Of a stretch of 6,510 nt of DNA, positions 1 to 6,146 are shown piece by piece (within the stretch, counting starts at the first letter, position 1; the number at the start of each line of letters is the position of its first letter). The stretch is from Bacteroidales bacterium (GTDB taxonomy: Bacteria > Bacteroidota > Bacteroidia > Bacteroidales > UBA10428): NCBI GenBank assembly GCA_016926235.1, contig JAFGOZ010000714.1, forward strand, positions 1-6,510, given 5' to 3'. The translations under genes and the position numbers were made by a program. The notes under the pieces are model-generated. The model searched no databases. It saw only the letters and a list, made by a program, of their open reading frames with translations, and was not told the DNA's origin.

Positions 1-65
1 GCTCAGATGGTTAGAGCGCATGATTCATAATCATGAGGTCCCGAGTTCAATTCTCGGTCTCGCTA
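1..65 (+). tRNA. tRNA with anticodon CAT (Met or Ile2), 5' end outside the window
   Basis: The cloverleaf is readable except for the 5' acceptor strand, which precedes the window. The D stem is GCTC (1-4) paired with GAGC (14-17). The anticodon stem CATGA (19-23) pairs with TCATG (31-35) around the loop TTCATAA, giving anticodon CAT at 26-28. The variable loop is 36-40. The T stem CCGAG (41-45) pairs with CTCGG (53-57). The 3' acceptor strand is TCTCGCT (58-64) with discriminator A65. The next bases are CAC, so CCA is not encoded. CAT can serve elongator Met, initiator Met or lysidine-modified Ile; without the acceptor 5' strand I cannot choose. The gene is the likely integration target for the modules downstream. 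Confidence 0.93.
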
Positions 66-76
66 CACTGAAAATC

Positions 77-111
77 AACCACTTACATAATCAAATATGT
101 AGGTGGTTTTT
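77..111 (+). terminator. Rho-independent terminator after the tRNA
   Basis: A 13-bp stem (77-89 with 96-108, one G-T wobble) encloses the 6-base loop ATCAAA and runs directly into a T-tract (107-111, continuing TTTT after one G). This is a textbook intrinsic terminator 12 bases past the tRNA end. The same arrangement recurs at the other attachment-like modules. Confidence 0.8.
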
Positions 112-113
112 GT

Positions 114-135
114 TTTGTGCTAGGTTTGTGCTAGG
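114..135 (+). repeat. Perfect tandem 11-bp repeat TTTGTGCTAGG x2 (module 1)
   Basis: Two identical adjacent copies of TTTGTGCTAGG (114-124 and 125-135) are followed by TTTTGG. They start 48 bases past the tRNA end. The 11-bp period is close to one helical turn, which suits cooperative protein binding. By position, next to a tRNA 3' end, they may be arm-type sites for a tyrosine integrase; that role is inferred. Confidence 0.75.
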
Positions 136-190
136 TTTTGGTTTTTTTACAAATTTATCACCTGAAATTTATTCATTAAAACACCCCCGC

Positions 191-234
191 ACTCATAAAT
201 CAGGGGGTCGTTGGTTCGATCCCAACTGGGCCCA
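191..234 (+). pseudogene. Broken 3' half of a second tRNA-CAT
   Basis: From about 191 the sequence reads as a tRNA 3' half. It has an anticodon loop-like CTCATAA (with one extra A), the 3' anticodon strand and variable region, then a perfect T arm: GTTGG (210-214), loop TTCGATC, CCAAC (222-226). The acceptor 3' strand TGGGCCC (227-233) and discriminator A234 follow. Upstream there is no D arm or 5' acceptor strand, and the 5' anticodon strand does not pair. The T arm and acceptor differ from the tRNA at 1-65, so this is not a simple duplicate. A break at the anticodon loop fits a half displaced by integrase recombination within that loop, which is known for many tRNA-targeting tyrosine recombinases. 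Confidence 0.75.
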
Positions 235-259
235 CTCAAAATCAAGAAGTTACAACCTC
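232..259 (+). repeat. 28-bp direct repeat, copy 1 (partner at 1324-1351)
   Basis: This segment begins at the last bases of the broken tRNA half (CCA) and runs into the left arm of the following hairpin. It matches 1324-1351 at 27 of 28 positions; the single difference is A239 versus T1331. The similarity continues less perfectly through the hairpin and the 11-bp tandem repeats. The two copies bracket the cassette that carries the HEPN-like gene, as left and right attachment scars would. Confidence 0.85.
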
Positions 260-281
260 AACAATTGTAACTTTTTTTTTT
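247..281 (+). terminator. Hairpin with T-tract in module 2
   Basis: AAGTTACAA (247-255) pairs perfectly with TTGTAACTT (265-273) around a 9-base loop, followed by an unbroken T run (272-281). It looks like an intrinsic terminator that once ended the tRNA whose 3' half lies just upstream. Confidence 0.7.
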
Positions 282-300
282 GGTGCCAGTTTGGTGCCAG
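279..300 (+). repeat. Perfect tandem 11-bp repeat TTTGGTGCCAG x2 (module 2)
   Basis: Two identical adjacent copies of TTTGGTGCCAG (279-289 and 290-300) are followed by GATTTGG. Period, spacing from the tRNA end (about 44 bases) and position after a hairpin match module 1, although the unit differs (TGCCAG against TGCTAG). The role as integrase arm sites is inferred. Bases 301-508 between this repeat and the next gene show no gene or RNA that I can support. Confidence 0.78.
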
Positions 301-508
301 GATTTGGATAAAATTAGAATGATCTAGCTTAAAAAGTGAAATGGAATATTCTTCATACTAAAAGAGCTACCAAATCTGAATTTGTAGGTTAGTATTTTCT
401 GATATCGTAATTGTCTTTATACCTCCTTTTACCGTGTCAGACAAGGATAGATTTTAAACTAAGTATCGAGTTATAGTGAGTTTGTGATATTCCTTTGTTA
501 ACTTAATT

Positions 509-1066
509 TTACATACCCTCAATTACATTCTTAATATATCGATCACAAGCTAATAGGAAATCATCAAAATCTTCATAACTGATCATTGAATTGTTAATTC
601 GATATCCTTTATCAGTTAGAATAAGACCATAATCCTGTCCTGTCTGAATGGTGCCTGATGAAATATCTTTGTCCAGATGCTGCAAGGCATTTCTGAAGTC
701 AGTAATTCCTTGTTCTTTAGATATAATTCTTTTATATAATTCCTTATCCACTTTGACTTGTGATGCTTTCATTGATCTATGTGCCCTAATAAATGACACT
801 ATTCTTTTTGCATCAGAAATTAAGTCTTCCGCATGACTCGCGGCTAAACACAAATACTTTCCATCATTGTCTGACAGACATTTATGAATATTTGTAAAAA
901 CGATTCTTCTCTGGTCAATCAATTTATCAATAATTCTGACCATCACGATTAAAAATGAGGTATCTGGTGGATTAGTTGGGAGATTGAATAACACTTTTAA
1001 TTTTAAATTGTTATAAGCAGCTTTTCTACCATGAAGCTTATCTGGAGGCATATGTGAAATGAACAT
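509..1066 (-). CDS. HEPN-like protein, probable RNase-type, 185 aa
   Basis: I do not recognise a named family, but residues 120-133 carry a clear R-x4-H signature (R125-N-A-L-Q-H130, in the context ITDFRNALQHLDKD). This is the catalytic motif of HEPN ribonuclease domains, including the common polar residue directly after the Arg. The flanking predicted helices (about 44-100 and 163-183) fit a small helical bundle. HEPN proteins act in toxin-antitoxin, abortive infection and CRISPR contexts by cutting RNA. No MNT nucleotidyltransferase antitoxin gene is adjacent, so it is not a standard HEPN-MNT pair. ATG at 1066 is the first in-frame start after an in-frame stop (1091-1093). ATG at 943 (Met42) is a credible alternative because the first 40 residues look less conserved in character. 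No Shine-Dalgarno is visible. The gene stands alone between two attachment-like modules. HEPN assignment is fairly likely; nuclease activity is inferred. Confidence 0.8.
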   Translation of the reverse strand: MFISHMPPDKLHGRKAAYNNLKLKVLFNLPTNPPDTSFLIVMVRIIDKLIDQRRIVFTNIHKCLSDNDGKYLCLAASHAEDLISDAKRIVSFIRAHRSMKASQVKVDKELYKRIISKEQGITDFRNALQHLDKDISSGTIQTGQDYGLILTDKGYRINNSMISYEDFDDFLLACDRYIKNVIEGM

Positions 1067-1323
1067 AGTAAAGCGAAGATTTACAAAAGATTATTTGTTC
1101 TTAAAGTTAGTGGATTATTAGTTGGAAAAACCAAAGATTATTGCCGCAGTTAGCCAGACCAAATTGACCATCCAAAAGTTGGAGGTAAAAAATCATTAGT
1201 TAATCTTGGATATTGGCTAGGTTTAAGACCTTAATATGAATTGGTCAAAGAAAGATGGATTTTTAAATGCCAGACACTCACAAGACCAAATATAGATGTC
1301 TTTTTGTTTGTTGTCAGTTGACT
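1067..1323. other. Intergenic stretch upstream of the HEPN-like gene, no gene supported
   Basis: The stretch holds only short reading frames; the longest I checked runs about 25 codons. None has recognisable protein character. The promoter of the minus-strand HEPN-like gene should lie within roughly 1067-1140. Two TTTG-containing stretches there (reverse strand) resemble Bacteroidota promoter elements only loosely, and their spacing is wrong, so I do not call a promoter. Confidence 0.5.
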
Positions 1324-1351
1324 CCACTCATAATCAAGAAGTTACAACCTC
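1324..1351 (+). repeat. 28-bp direct repeat, copy 2 (partner at 232-259)
   Basis: It matches 232-259 at 27 of 28 bases. Here no tRNA body precedes it; only CCA remains of the tRNA end. A T in place of A at 1331 creates ACTCATAATCA (1326-1336), which resembles a tRNA-CAT anticodon loop and its 3' strand. It forms the right boundary of the HEPN cassette and the left boundary of the large-gene cassette. Confidence 0.85.
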
Positions 1352-1371
1352 GAAAGTTGTGACTTCTTTTT
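1337..1371 (+). terminator. Hairpin with T-tract in module 3
   Basis: AGAAGTTACAAC (1337-1348) pairs with GTTGTGACTTCT (1356-1367) over 12 bp with one G-T wobble and a 7-base loop, followed by TTTTT (1367-1371). The loop bases and one stem base differ from module 2, but pairing is kept. This compensating pattern argues that the hairpin is functional rather than chance. Confidence 0.72.
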
Positions 1372-1390
1372 GGTGCCAGAGTGGCGCCAG
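1369..1390 (+). repeat. Tandem 11-bp repeat, module 3 (second copy diverged)
   Basis: TTTGGTGCCAG (1369-1379) is identical to the module 2 unit. It is followed by AGTGGCGCCAG (1380-1390), which keeps 8 of 11 bases. The 11-bp phase is preserved. Drift in the second unit suggests an older scar than module 2. Confidence 0.7.
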
Positions 1391-1529
1391 TATTTAAGGA
1401 AAAACGAACAGATAATTTCCCGTAATTGCACATGTTGTGGAAACTTAACTTCAACTCTTTGGACTTATTTATGTAATTTTAAATCAAATCTTGAAATTGA
1501 ATGATTAATCTAATAAGTTACTCATTTAA

Positions 1530-4500
1530 ATGCCTTTAGAACTTACACAACATCAACAACGTATTTTTGAAGGATTAAAAAGAATAGGTGGGGAAATCTC
1601 CAACTTGTATTTGGATGGTATTAGAATCCTTGAATCTGACCTATTTATCTCCAAATCATATTTATTGGGTCATATTGCCCGTGAAATCGATGGAGGTCTG
1701 AGAGATATACTTGCATCTGAAAACAAAATGGAAATCATAGGAACTAATGTACCTAGTATAGAGAAGAATAAGCACATAAATTCAATACTACTTTCATTAG
1801 GATTGTCTGATAAATCTGACTTTGCAAGTAATTGGCATTCAATTTCGTCTCAATTTAATATTTATGCTCATCGACACGGAGCCTATAAAGAGTCGCGTGA
1901 TCCTTCTTCGATTATTCAATTATGGGGTAAATATGAACAAGTATTATATAAGCTTGTAGGAAGTTTTTATTCCATTACGGATCGAATTGATAGGATACTA
2001 AGATTCGAAGAACCTTCAAATAATGTTATAAATACTCTTTCAAACCTGCTTAAAGATAGCACCCTTGAGGCCTATTTCTATAAAAACCTTCATAATCCAA
2101 AATGGTTTATCCCGTTAAGAGACAAAAAGTTCTTTTCATGTTCACAACTTAAACAATCAGTTGAAACTGAAAATGGTATTCGATATTTGTACTGGAATCA
2201 ATTATATTATTTTAAAAATATTTTGGACAATACTTTAGATGATGAAAAGCCTCGAATTCAAGAAATTTATTCTAGCCTTATAAGTATAATTATTGATATA
2301 TCTTCTGAAAATTGGCAGAAAGATGAATTACTTAATCCCTATATATGGCATGATGTCATATTGCTTTTGAACAAGATTCCAATCGCTTACCATTCAAAGT
2401 TCCTATATGACTTTATACCTACATGGTTCTCAAAAAAGGACGACAATTTGCTATCCAGTGCGGATTTAATTTCAGAACTTCTTCCGCATGTTCTTGAGGA
2501 TGATGGACCTATTGACTTAAAAGAGTACTTTGTTTGGACTGTCTTGCAACTGATTGAAAAGAAAGATTATTCATTTAATAACAGGTTTGAATTCATATTT
2601 CAAAATCATTGGTTAGGTTCTCTCGAAGCGATTGAGTCCATTTCAACAAGGATAGCAGAGAACTTAAATATTGAGAGTTCGAGTGAATTCTTCATTAAAT
2701 CAATATGTCAGATTAATTGGTTTCAATTTCCTCATTCCAAAATTGAACTCTTAAATGAAGGATTTGTTATTGAATTGACGAAAAGTAACACCAAGGTCGC
2801 TATTTCTATTAGCAAAATTAATTCCGAATTTATTTGGGAAGGATTTATTTCAGCTATTGAAAACCAAAAATTTGGTATAGATGGACAGAAGGTTTCGAAT
2901 TTAATTATAACTGCGATTAAGAACAATAAGCTCTCATTATCGGCTGAGGGTAAAGAAAAAATTATTAATGGAATAGAGTTTTTTTGTAAACATGACTTCA
3001 ATAATACACATTTCCCAAAATTGGATGAATCTATTGATTCTTACCACAAAGATGACACTAATGGGATTTTAATTATGCTTCTCATTAAGACCTTATCAAA
3101 GGCTTCATTTTTGAACACACAGAAAATTCAAAAAATTATTGAGACACATCTATTGACCGAAAGATATGACATTTTCAGACGCATTGCCTTCGAAACCATT
3201 GCGGTTGCTTATCAAAATCTAAATCCATGTTTTTGGAAATTATTAAATAATAATGAGTCAAAACATCTTCTTACTTCGGGATATCTTTTTAATGAAGTAT
3301 ATAAGTTATTAAACAGGAATTGTCAGTCTTTCACGAAGAGACAAAGTCATGTTTTAAGGGAGTTATTAATAAATACTGCTGAACAATTTGAAAAATCTTC
3401 TGAATACTGGTTATTTAAATATCTGTCAGCCCTCAGAAAAAATGATGTATTTAAAAATGATTATGATAGATTATCTCAAAAACTTGGCCTTACTTTTAAA
3501 GACATAGAAGAAAGTGGTAATGTTAAGACTCATTGGAGAAAAAGAGACACATTTAAAGTAAGCGAATTTGAAACATTATCGATTAAAGAGATTGTCGATA
3601 GAATCCTTTCTTTTGAAGATAAAGGTGGGTGGGCGGATCCTAACGAGGAAAGCCTTGGAATAATGTTACAAAATGATTGCTCTAACCAACCTCAAAAATA
3701 TTCTCAAAATCTCGACTATTTTCTCAATATACCACACATTTACGCATATTACCTTATCCGTTCTTTTGAACAAACATGGAATAACGATAAAGAAATAGAG
3801 TGGATAGATATTCTAGCATATATTCAAAAATATTTAAATAACCCACTATTTGGAAGTGCTCATTTGGAAAGGAAAAAATCGGATTCAATTCACGATTATA
3901 AACTTGTCCTGGGAGCTATAGCACAATTGATTTCAAGTGGGTCAAATATGGATAATCATGCTTTTGAAGGTTCATTAACAGTCATAGCTCAAAAAATTGT
4001 TTTTAGGTGCATTAATTGGGTTACAGCGTCAGAAGAATTTGAGGCAACAAATATGGATTATCCAACCTACTTTCTGAACTCGACTAATGGAAAAATAATC
4101 GATTCACTAATCATACTATCACTCAGGATAGCGAGACTCAAAAATTATAATATAGATTCATCCGAAATAAAGTGGAATGAGGAAACTCGGGTCGTATTTG
4201 AAAAATTACTTAAATCAAAAGTCTTAGAAGCATACATAGCAATGGGATTTTTCTTTCGAAATTTGATGTACCTGGATTCAAAATGGACTATCGATAAAAT
4301 TAAAGAAAATCAAGATCAGGAGATTAATTTACTTTGGCGTGCGATTATTGAAAGTTATGTATTTAATAGAACTATTATTGGTGAAGTTAAAATATATGAG
4401 CTATTCAAACCATATTACAGGAGATACATTTTATCAGAGGATGATAAAAGAAGATTTTCAGGGATAGTTGATCATTGTACAAGCTATTTTCTGCTTTACT

Positions 4501-5087
4501 GTGAGAATAAAACTGAAGGTAATCTTATTAAAGAAATAATAAGTTCAAAAAAAACACATTTAATTCATTTAGTCATAGATGAGATCTGTTGGAAATGGAA
4601 GAATGGATTATTCTCTGTTCAATCAAAGAGTGAAATAGTTGAGGATAATATTATAGAATTTTGGATAGAGATTATAACAATCTTTAGAGACGATGATAAT
4701 ATTGAGAGCAAAAAATGTATATCATATTCAAATAGGTTTCTTTCTATATTCTGCGTAATTGATGATAGGATTTTACCATTGATTATGGAAGCCTGTGAAT
4801 ATTTGCAATATGGCTATGATACATCCTATATAGTTGAAGAATTACAAAGATTAAAAGATCACGGGGAAACTATTGTTATGGCAGAGCATATATTGGAAAT
4901 ATATTTGAAAATCCTACAGGTGGTAACACCAGATTATAATCCTAAGTTTATACAAAATACAATAGATTACATTTTTAAGATTAAAGATAACCATCTAAAA
5001 GAAAAGTGTAATGAGGTATGTAATATATATGCAACTCGTGGATATTTTTTACTCAGAGAAATCTACTCCAAACATAATTCCGTGTGA
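1530..5087 (+). CDS. Large orphan helical-repeat protein, candidate defence protein, 1185 aa
   Basis: I do not recognise a named family. The protein is about 1185 residues, rich in Lys, Asn, Ile and Glu, with no signal peptide, membrane segment, Walker A motif or nuclease motif that I can see. Residues 1-160 form a helical N-terminal region (conserved-looking stretches 41-61 and 82-158, with H-R-H at 114-116). Residues 181-207 (aromatic, ending in a K-F-F turn) resemble a segment I recall from large uncharacterised bacterial proteins. The remainder reads as helical repeats. The C-terminal third (about 910-1060, Trp- and aromatic-rich) recalls the helical tails of some SIR2-type defence proteins, but no SIR2 or TIR domain is present. 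ATG at 1530 is directly preceded by an in-frame TAA, so the start cannot lie further upstream. No Shine-Dalgarno or convincing promoter is visible. It sits alone between attachment-like modules. The coding call is very sure; the defence role is inferred from context only. Confidence 0.93.
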   Translation: MPLELTQHQQRIFEGLKRIGGEISNLYLDGIRILESDLFISKSYLLGHIAREIDGGLRDILASENKMEIIGTNVPSIEKNKHINSILLSLGLSDKSDFASNWHSISSQFNIYAHRHGAYKESRDPSSIIQLWGKYEQVLYKLVGSFYSITDRIDRILRFEEPSNNVINTLSNLLKDSTLEAYFYKNLHNPKWFIPLRDKKFFSCSQLKQSVETENGIRYLYWNQLYYFKNILDNTLDDEKPRIQEIYSSLISIIIDISSENWQKDELLNPYIWHDVILLLNKIPIAYHSKFLYDFIPTWFSKKDDNLLSSADLISELLPHVLEDDGPIDLKEYFVWTVLQLIEKKDYSFNNRFEFIFQNHWLGSLEAIESISTRIAENLNIESSSEFFIKSICQINWFQFPHSKIELLNEGFVIELTKSNTKVAISISKINSEFIWEGFISAIENQKFGIDGQKVSNLIITAIKNNKLSLSAEGKEKIINGIEFFCKHDFNNTHFPKLDESIDSYHKDDTNGILIMLLIKTLSKASFLNTQKIQKIIETHLLTERYDIFRRIAFETIAVAYQNLNPCFWKLLNNNESKHLLTSGYLFNEVYKLLNRNCQSFTKRQSHVLRELLINTAEQFEKSSEYWLFKYLSALRKNDVFKNDYDRLSQKLGLTFKDIEESGNVKTHWRKRDTFKVSEFETLSIKEIVDRILSFEDKGGWADPNEESLGIMLQNDCSNQPQKYSQNLDYFLNIPHIYAYYLIRSFEQTWNNDKEIEWIDILAYIQKYLNNPLFGSAHLERKKSDSIHDYKLVLGAIAQLISSGSNMDNHAFEGSLTVIAQKIVFRCINWVTASEEFEATNMDYPTYFLNSTNGKIIDSLIILSLRIARLKNYNIDSSEIKWNEETRVVFEKLLKSKVLEAYIAMGFFFRNLMYLDSKWTIDKIKENQDQEINLLWRAIIESYVFNRTIIGEVKIYELFKPYYRRYILSEDDKRRFSGIVDHCTSYFLLYCENKTEGNLIKEIISSKKTHLIHLVIDEICWKWKNGLFSVQSKSEIVEDNIIEFWIEIITIFRDDDNIESKKCISYSNRFLSIFCVIDDRILPLIMEACEYLQYGYDTSYIVEELQRLKDHGETIVMAEHILEIYLKILQVVTPDYNPKFIQNTIDYIFKIKDNHLKEKCNEVCNIYATRGYFLLREIYSKHNSV

Positions 5088-5143
5088 GAACTTCATAGGA
5101 ATTACTTCAAATCACTCTTACTCGAAAACCTGAAAAACTAATT

Positions 5144-5162
5144 CTTTATAGGTGTTATAAAG
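5144..5162 (+). terminator. Hairpin downstream of the large gene
   Basis: CTTTATA (5144-5150) pairs perfectly with TATAAAG (5156-5162) around GGTGT, 57 bases past the stop codon. It is AT-rich and lacks a direct T-tract, so on its own it is a weak terminator. The module 4 hairpin that follows has Ts and may do the job. Confidence 0.35.
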
Positions 5163-5173
5163 GGATTTATAAG

Positions 5174-5217
5174 ATCAAAAGTAAGTATCTTTTTGATTGG
5201 TGCCAGTTTTGGCAACT
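5174..5217 (+). repeat. Decayed attachment-like module 4 (hairpin plus 11-bp repeat)
   Basis: ATCAAAA (5174-5180) pairs with TTTTGAT (5191-5197) around a 10-base loop. It is followed by ATTGGTGCCAG (5196-5206), matching the module 2 unit at 10 of 11 bases, and then TTTTGGCAACT, a poorly conserved second unit. No tRNA trace precedes it. Order and spacing match modules 1-3, so it is probably the right-hand boundary of the large-gene cassette. Confidence 0.6.
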
Positions 5218-5526
5218 TTATATTTTGGGGAAGTCTTCGTGGAAAAAATTAAGATCGTATTTAAGACCTTGAATATCGCTGAATAAATATTTGCCACAAA
5301 TCCTCTTTGATGTAAGATACTTGTACAAGGAAATGCCTTCCATCCCCTCAAAATCTGGCTTCGCAAATATTTCATTATAGGGTAATCTATACTCTTTTAT
5401 TACTTTTTCTTTTCCCAAATTCTCATAAAAGAATAGATCATCAATTGTCTTGTCCAATGTGCAATCTGAACCGTTATTATCATATAGGACAAAGCAACTA
5501 TTTACTTGATCACAATTATCCGTCTT
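5218..5526 (-). pseudogene. C-terminal remnant of an unknown protein, about 102 codons
   Basis: The minus-strand frame ending with TAA at 5218-5220 is open up to a TAG at 5527-5529. It reads as plausible globular protein (aromatic and charged residues well mixed; motifs such as DDLFFYENLG and EGISLYKYL), but I recognise no family. No ATG or GTG starts it; TTG at 5457 would give 79 residues and leave out 23 protein-like residues before it. Upstream of the TAG the same frame continues open into IS21-like repeats. The simplest reading is a gene whose 5' part was lost when a mobile element inserted or was deleted nearby. It begins right beside module 4, so it belonged to a further cassette. A short functional gene with a TTG start remains possible. 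Confidence 0.5.
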
Positions 5527-5574
5527 CTATCTACCTTTTTTGATTCGGTCTAAGTCTGCATGAGCCAATGAACC

Positions 5575-5677
5575 TGACCATTCTCCGCCGGAGTTAATTG
5601 ACCACTTCTCGCCGGTTTCAAATAACTGTTATCATGTGGATTACATTTTTGAATTTAAGACTGGCTGAAAGTGGTCA
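5575..5677. mobile_element. IS21-like terminal-repeat scar without transposase
   Basis: Two 17-base direct copies lie 24 bp apart: TGACCATTCTCCGCCGG (5575-5591) and TGACCACTTCTCGCCGG (5599-5615), sharing 13 of 17 bases. An inverted copy, TGACCACTTTCAGCCAG on the minus strand, lies at 5661-5677 and also shares 13 of 17 with the second. Multiple short terminal repeats around TGACCACTT are characteristic of IS21-family ends as I remember them. Only about 45 bases separate the inner repeats, so no istA or istB remains; this is an internally deleted copy or an end-to-end deletion scar. It lies exactly between two truncated genes. Confidence 0.5.
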
Positions 5678-5690
5678 AAGCCACCGGCTT

Positions 5691-6114
5691 ATGCAACATG
5701 GGAACAATCCCATCTTTAAAAGATTGAGTGAGCGTCTTGAAGAATTAAGAAGAAAGGCAGAGATTGGGTTGATATAATCTGTCGAGTTTATAAAAGAACT
5801 CTGTCAGATAGCAAAAGAAACCCTTCAGGCAGAGAAACAAGTCGATACAGTTGATCTTCATAAAAAGGCTAAAGCAGCCACTTACGGAATTGTTTCTTGA
5901 ATTAAAAACTGATACAACTCCTGCAATTGTCGAAAGAATCGTTAATGGCATTGATGAGATTGTACGACATGTCCGTTTTGAAGGATGGCAGAACTCGACT
6001 GTGGGAGAGAGAGAAGTAAAACGCGAACTCCGAAAAATTCTGTTGGCTAAGTATCAAATTAAGGACGAAGACCTATTCATTAGGGCATACGATTATATTA
6101 AAGAGTACTATTGA
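5691..6114 (+). pseudogene. hsdR: 3' remnant of hsdR, type I restriction enzyme R subunit, with nonsense and frameshift
   Basis: The translation matches the extreme C-terminus of HsdR, the translocase/nuclease subunit of type I restriction enzymes. From 5697 the frame reads GNNPIFKRLSERLEELRRK, then an in-frame TAA at 5775-5777 where the family usually has Ser, then SVEFIKELCQIAKETLQAEK and on to about 5878. A single extra base near 5877-5880 shifts the frame. The correct reading resumes at 5881 with LTELFLELKTDTTPAIVERI, followed by the hallmark IVRHVRFEGWQ and EREVKRELRKILLAKY. It ends DYIKEYY and TGA at 6112-6114. About 138 codons of a protein usually near 1000 residues survive. The helicase and nuclease domains are absent, and the 5' break abuts the IS21-like scar. 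The gene cannot make a working subunit. Family identification is confident. Confidence 0.88.
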
Positions 6115-6122
6115 TTTTCCAT

Positions 6123-6146
6123 AAAATTTCCTCTGGAATTTTTTTT
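6123..6146 (+). terminator. Probable terminator after the hsdR remnant
   Basis: AAAATTTCC (6123-6131) faces GGAATTTTT (6135-6143) around a 3-base loop, with one central T-T mismatch, and runs into a T-tract ending at 6146. It lies 9 bases past the hsdR stop codon, where an operon terminator is expected. Confidence 0.45.

Noticed and set aside
20..322. 100-codon plus-strand open frame over the tRNA and modules 1-2
   Set aside because: It runs through a tRNA, a terminator, a tRNA fragment and tandem repeats, so its open state is chance.
648..836. 62-codon plus-strand frame
   Set aside because: It is antisense within the HEPN-like gene and has no protein-like character of its own.
1458..1481. 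TTTG and TAATTTTA as a Bacteroidota promoter for the large gene
   Set aside because: Spacing between the elements (12 bases) is too short for the usual -33/-7 arrangement, and the -7 box lacks its final G.
1869..1877. H-R-H (residues 114-116) of the large protein as a HEPN catalytic motif
   Set aside because: The Arg is not followed by His at 4-6 residues, so the R-x4-6-H order is not met.
2732..3001. 89-codon minus-strand frame
   Set aside because: It is an antisense shadow inside the 1185-aa gene, whose frame is intact throughout.
5175..5375. 66-codon minus-strand frame
   Set aside because: It overlaps the 5218-5526 remnant in another frame, which has better protein character, and it extends into module 4.
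5851..5880. TTG at 5851 as start of an independent 87-aa gene
   Set aside because: The first ten residues come from the wrong frame upstream of a one-base insertion; the rest is the HsdR C-terminus, so this is a piece of a pseudogene.
5745..5951. 68-codon minus-strand frame
   Set aside because: It is antisense to the recognisable hsdR remnant.
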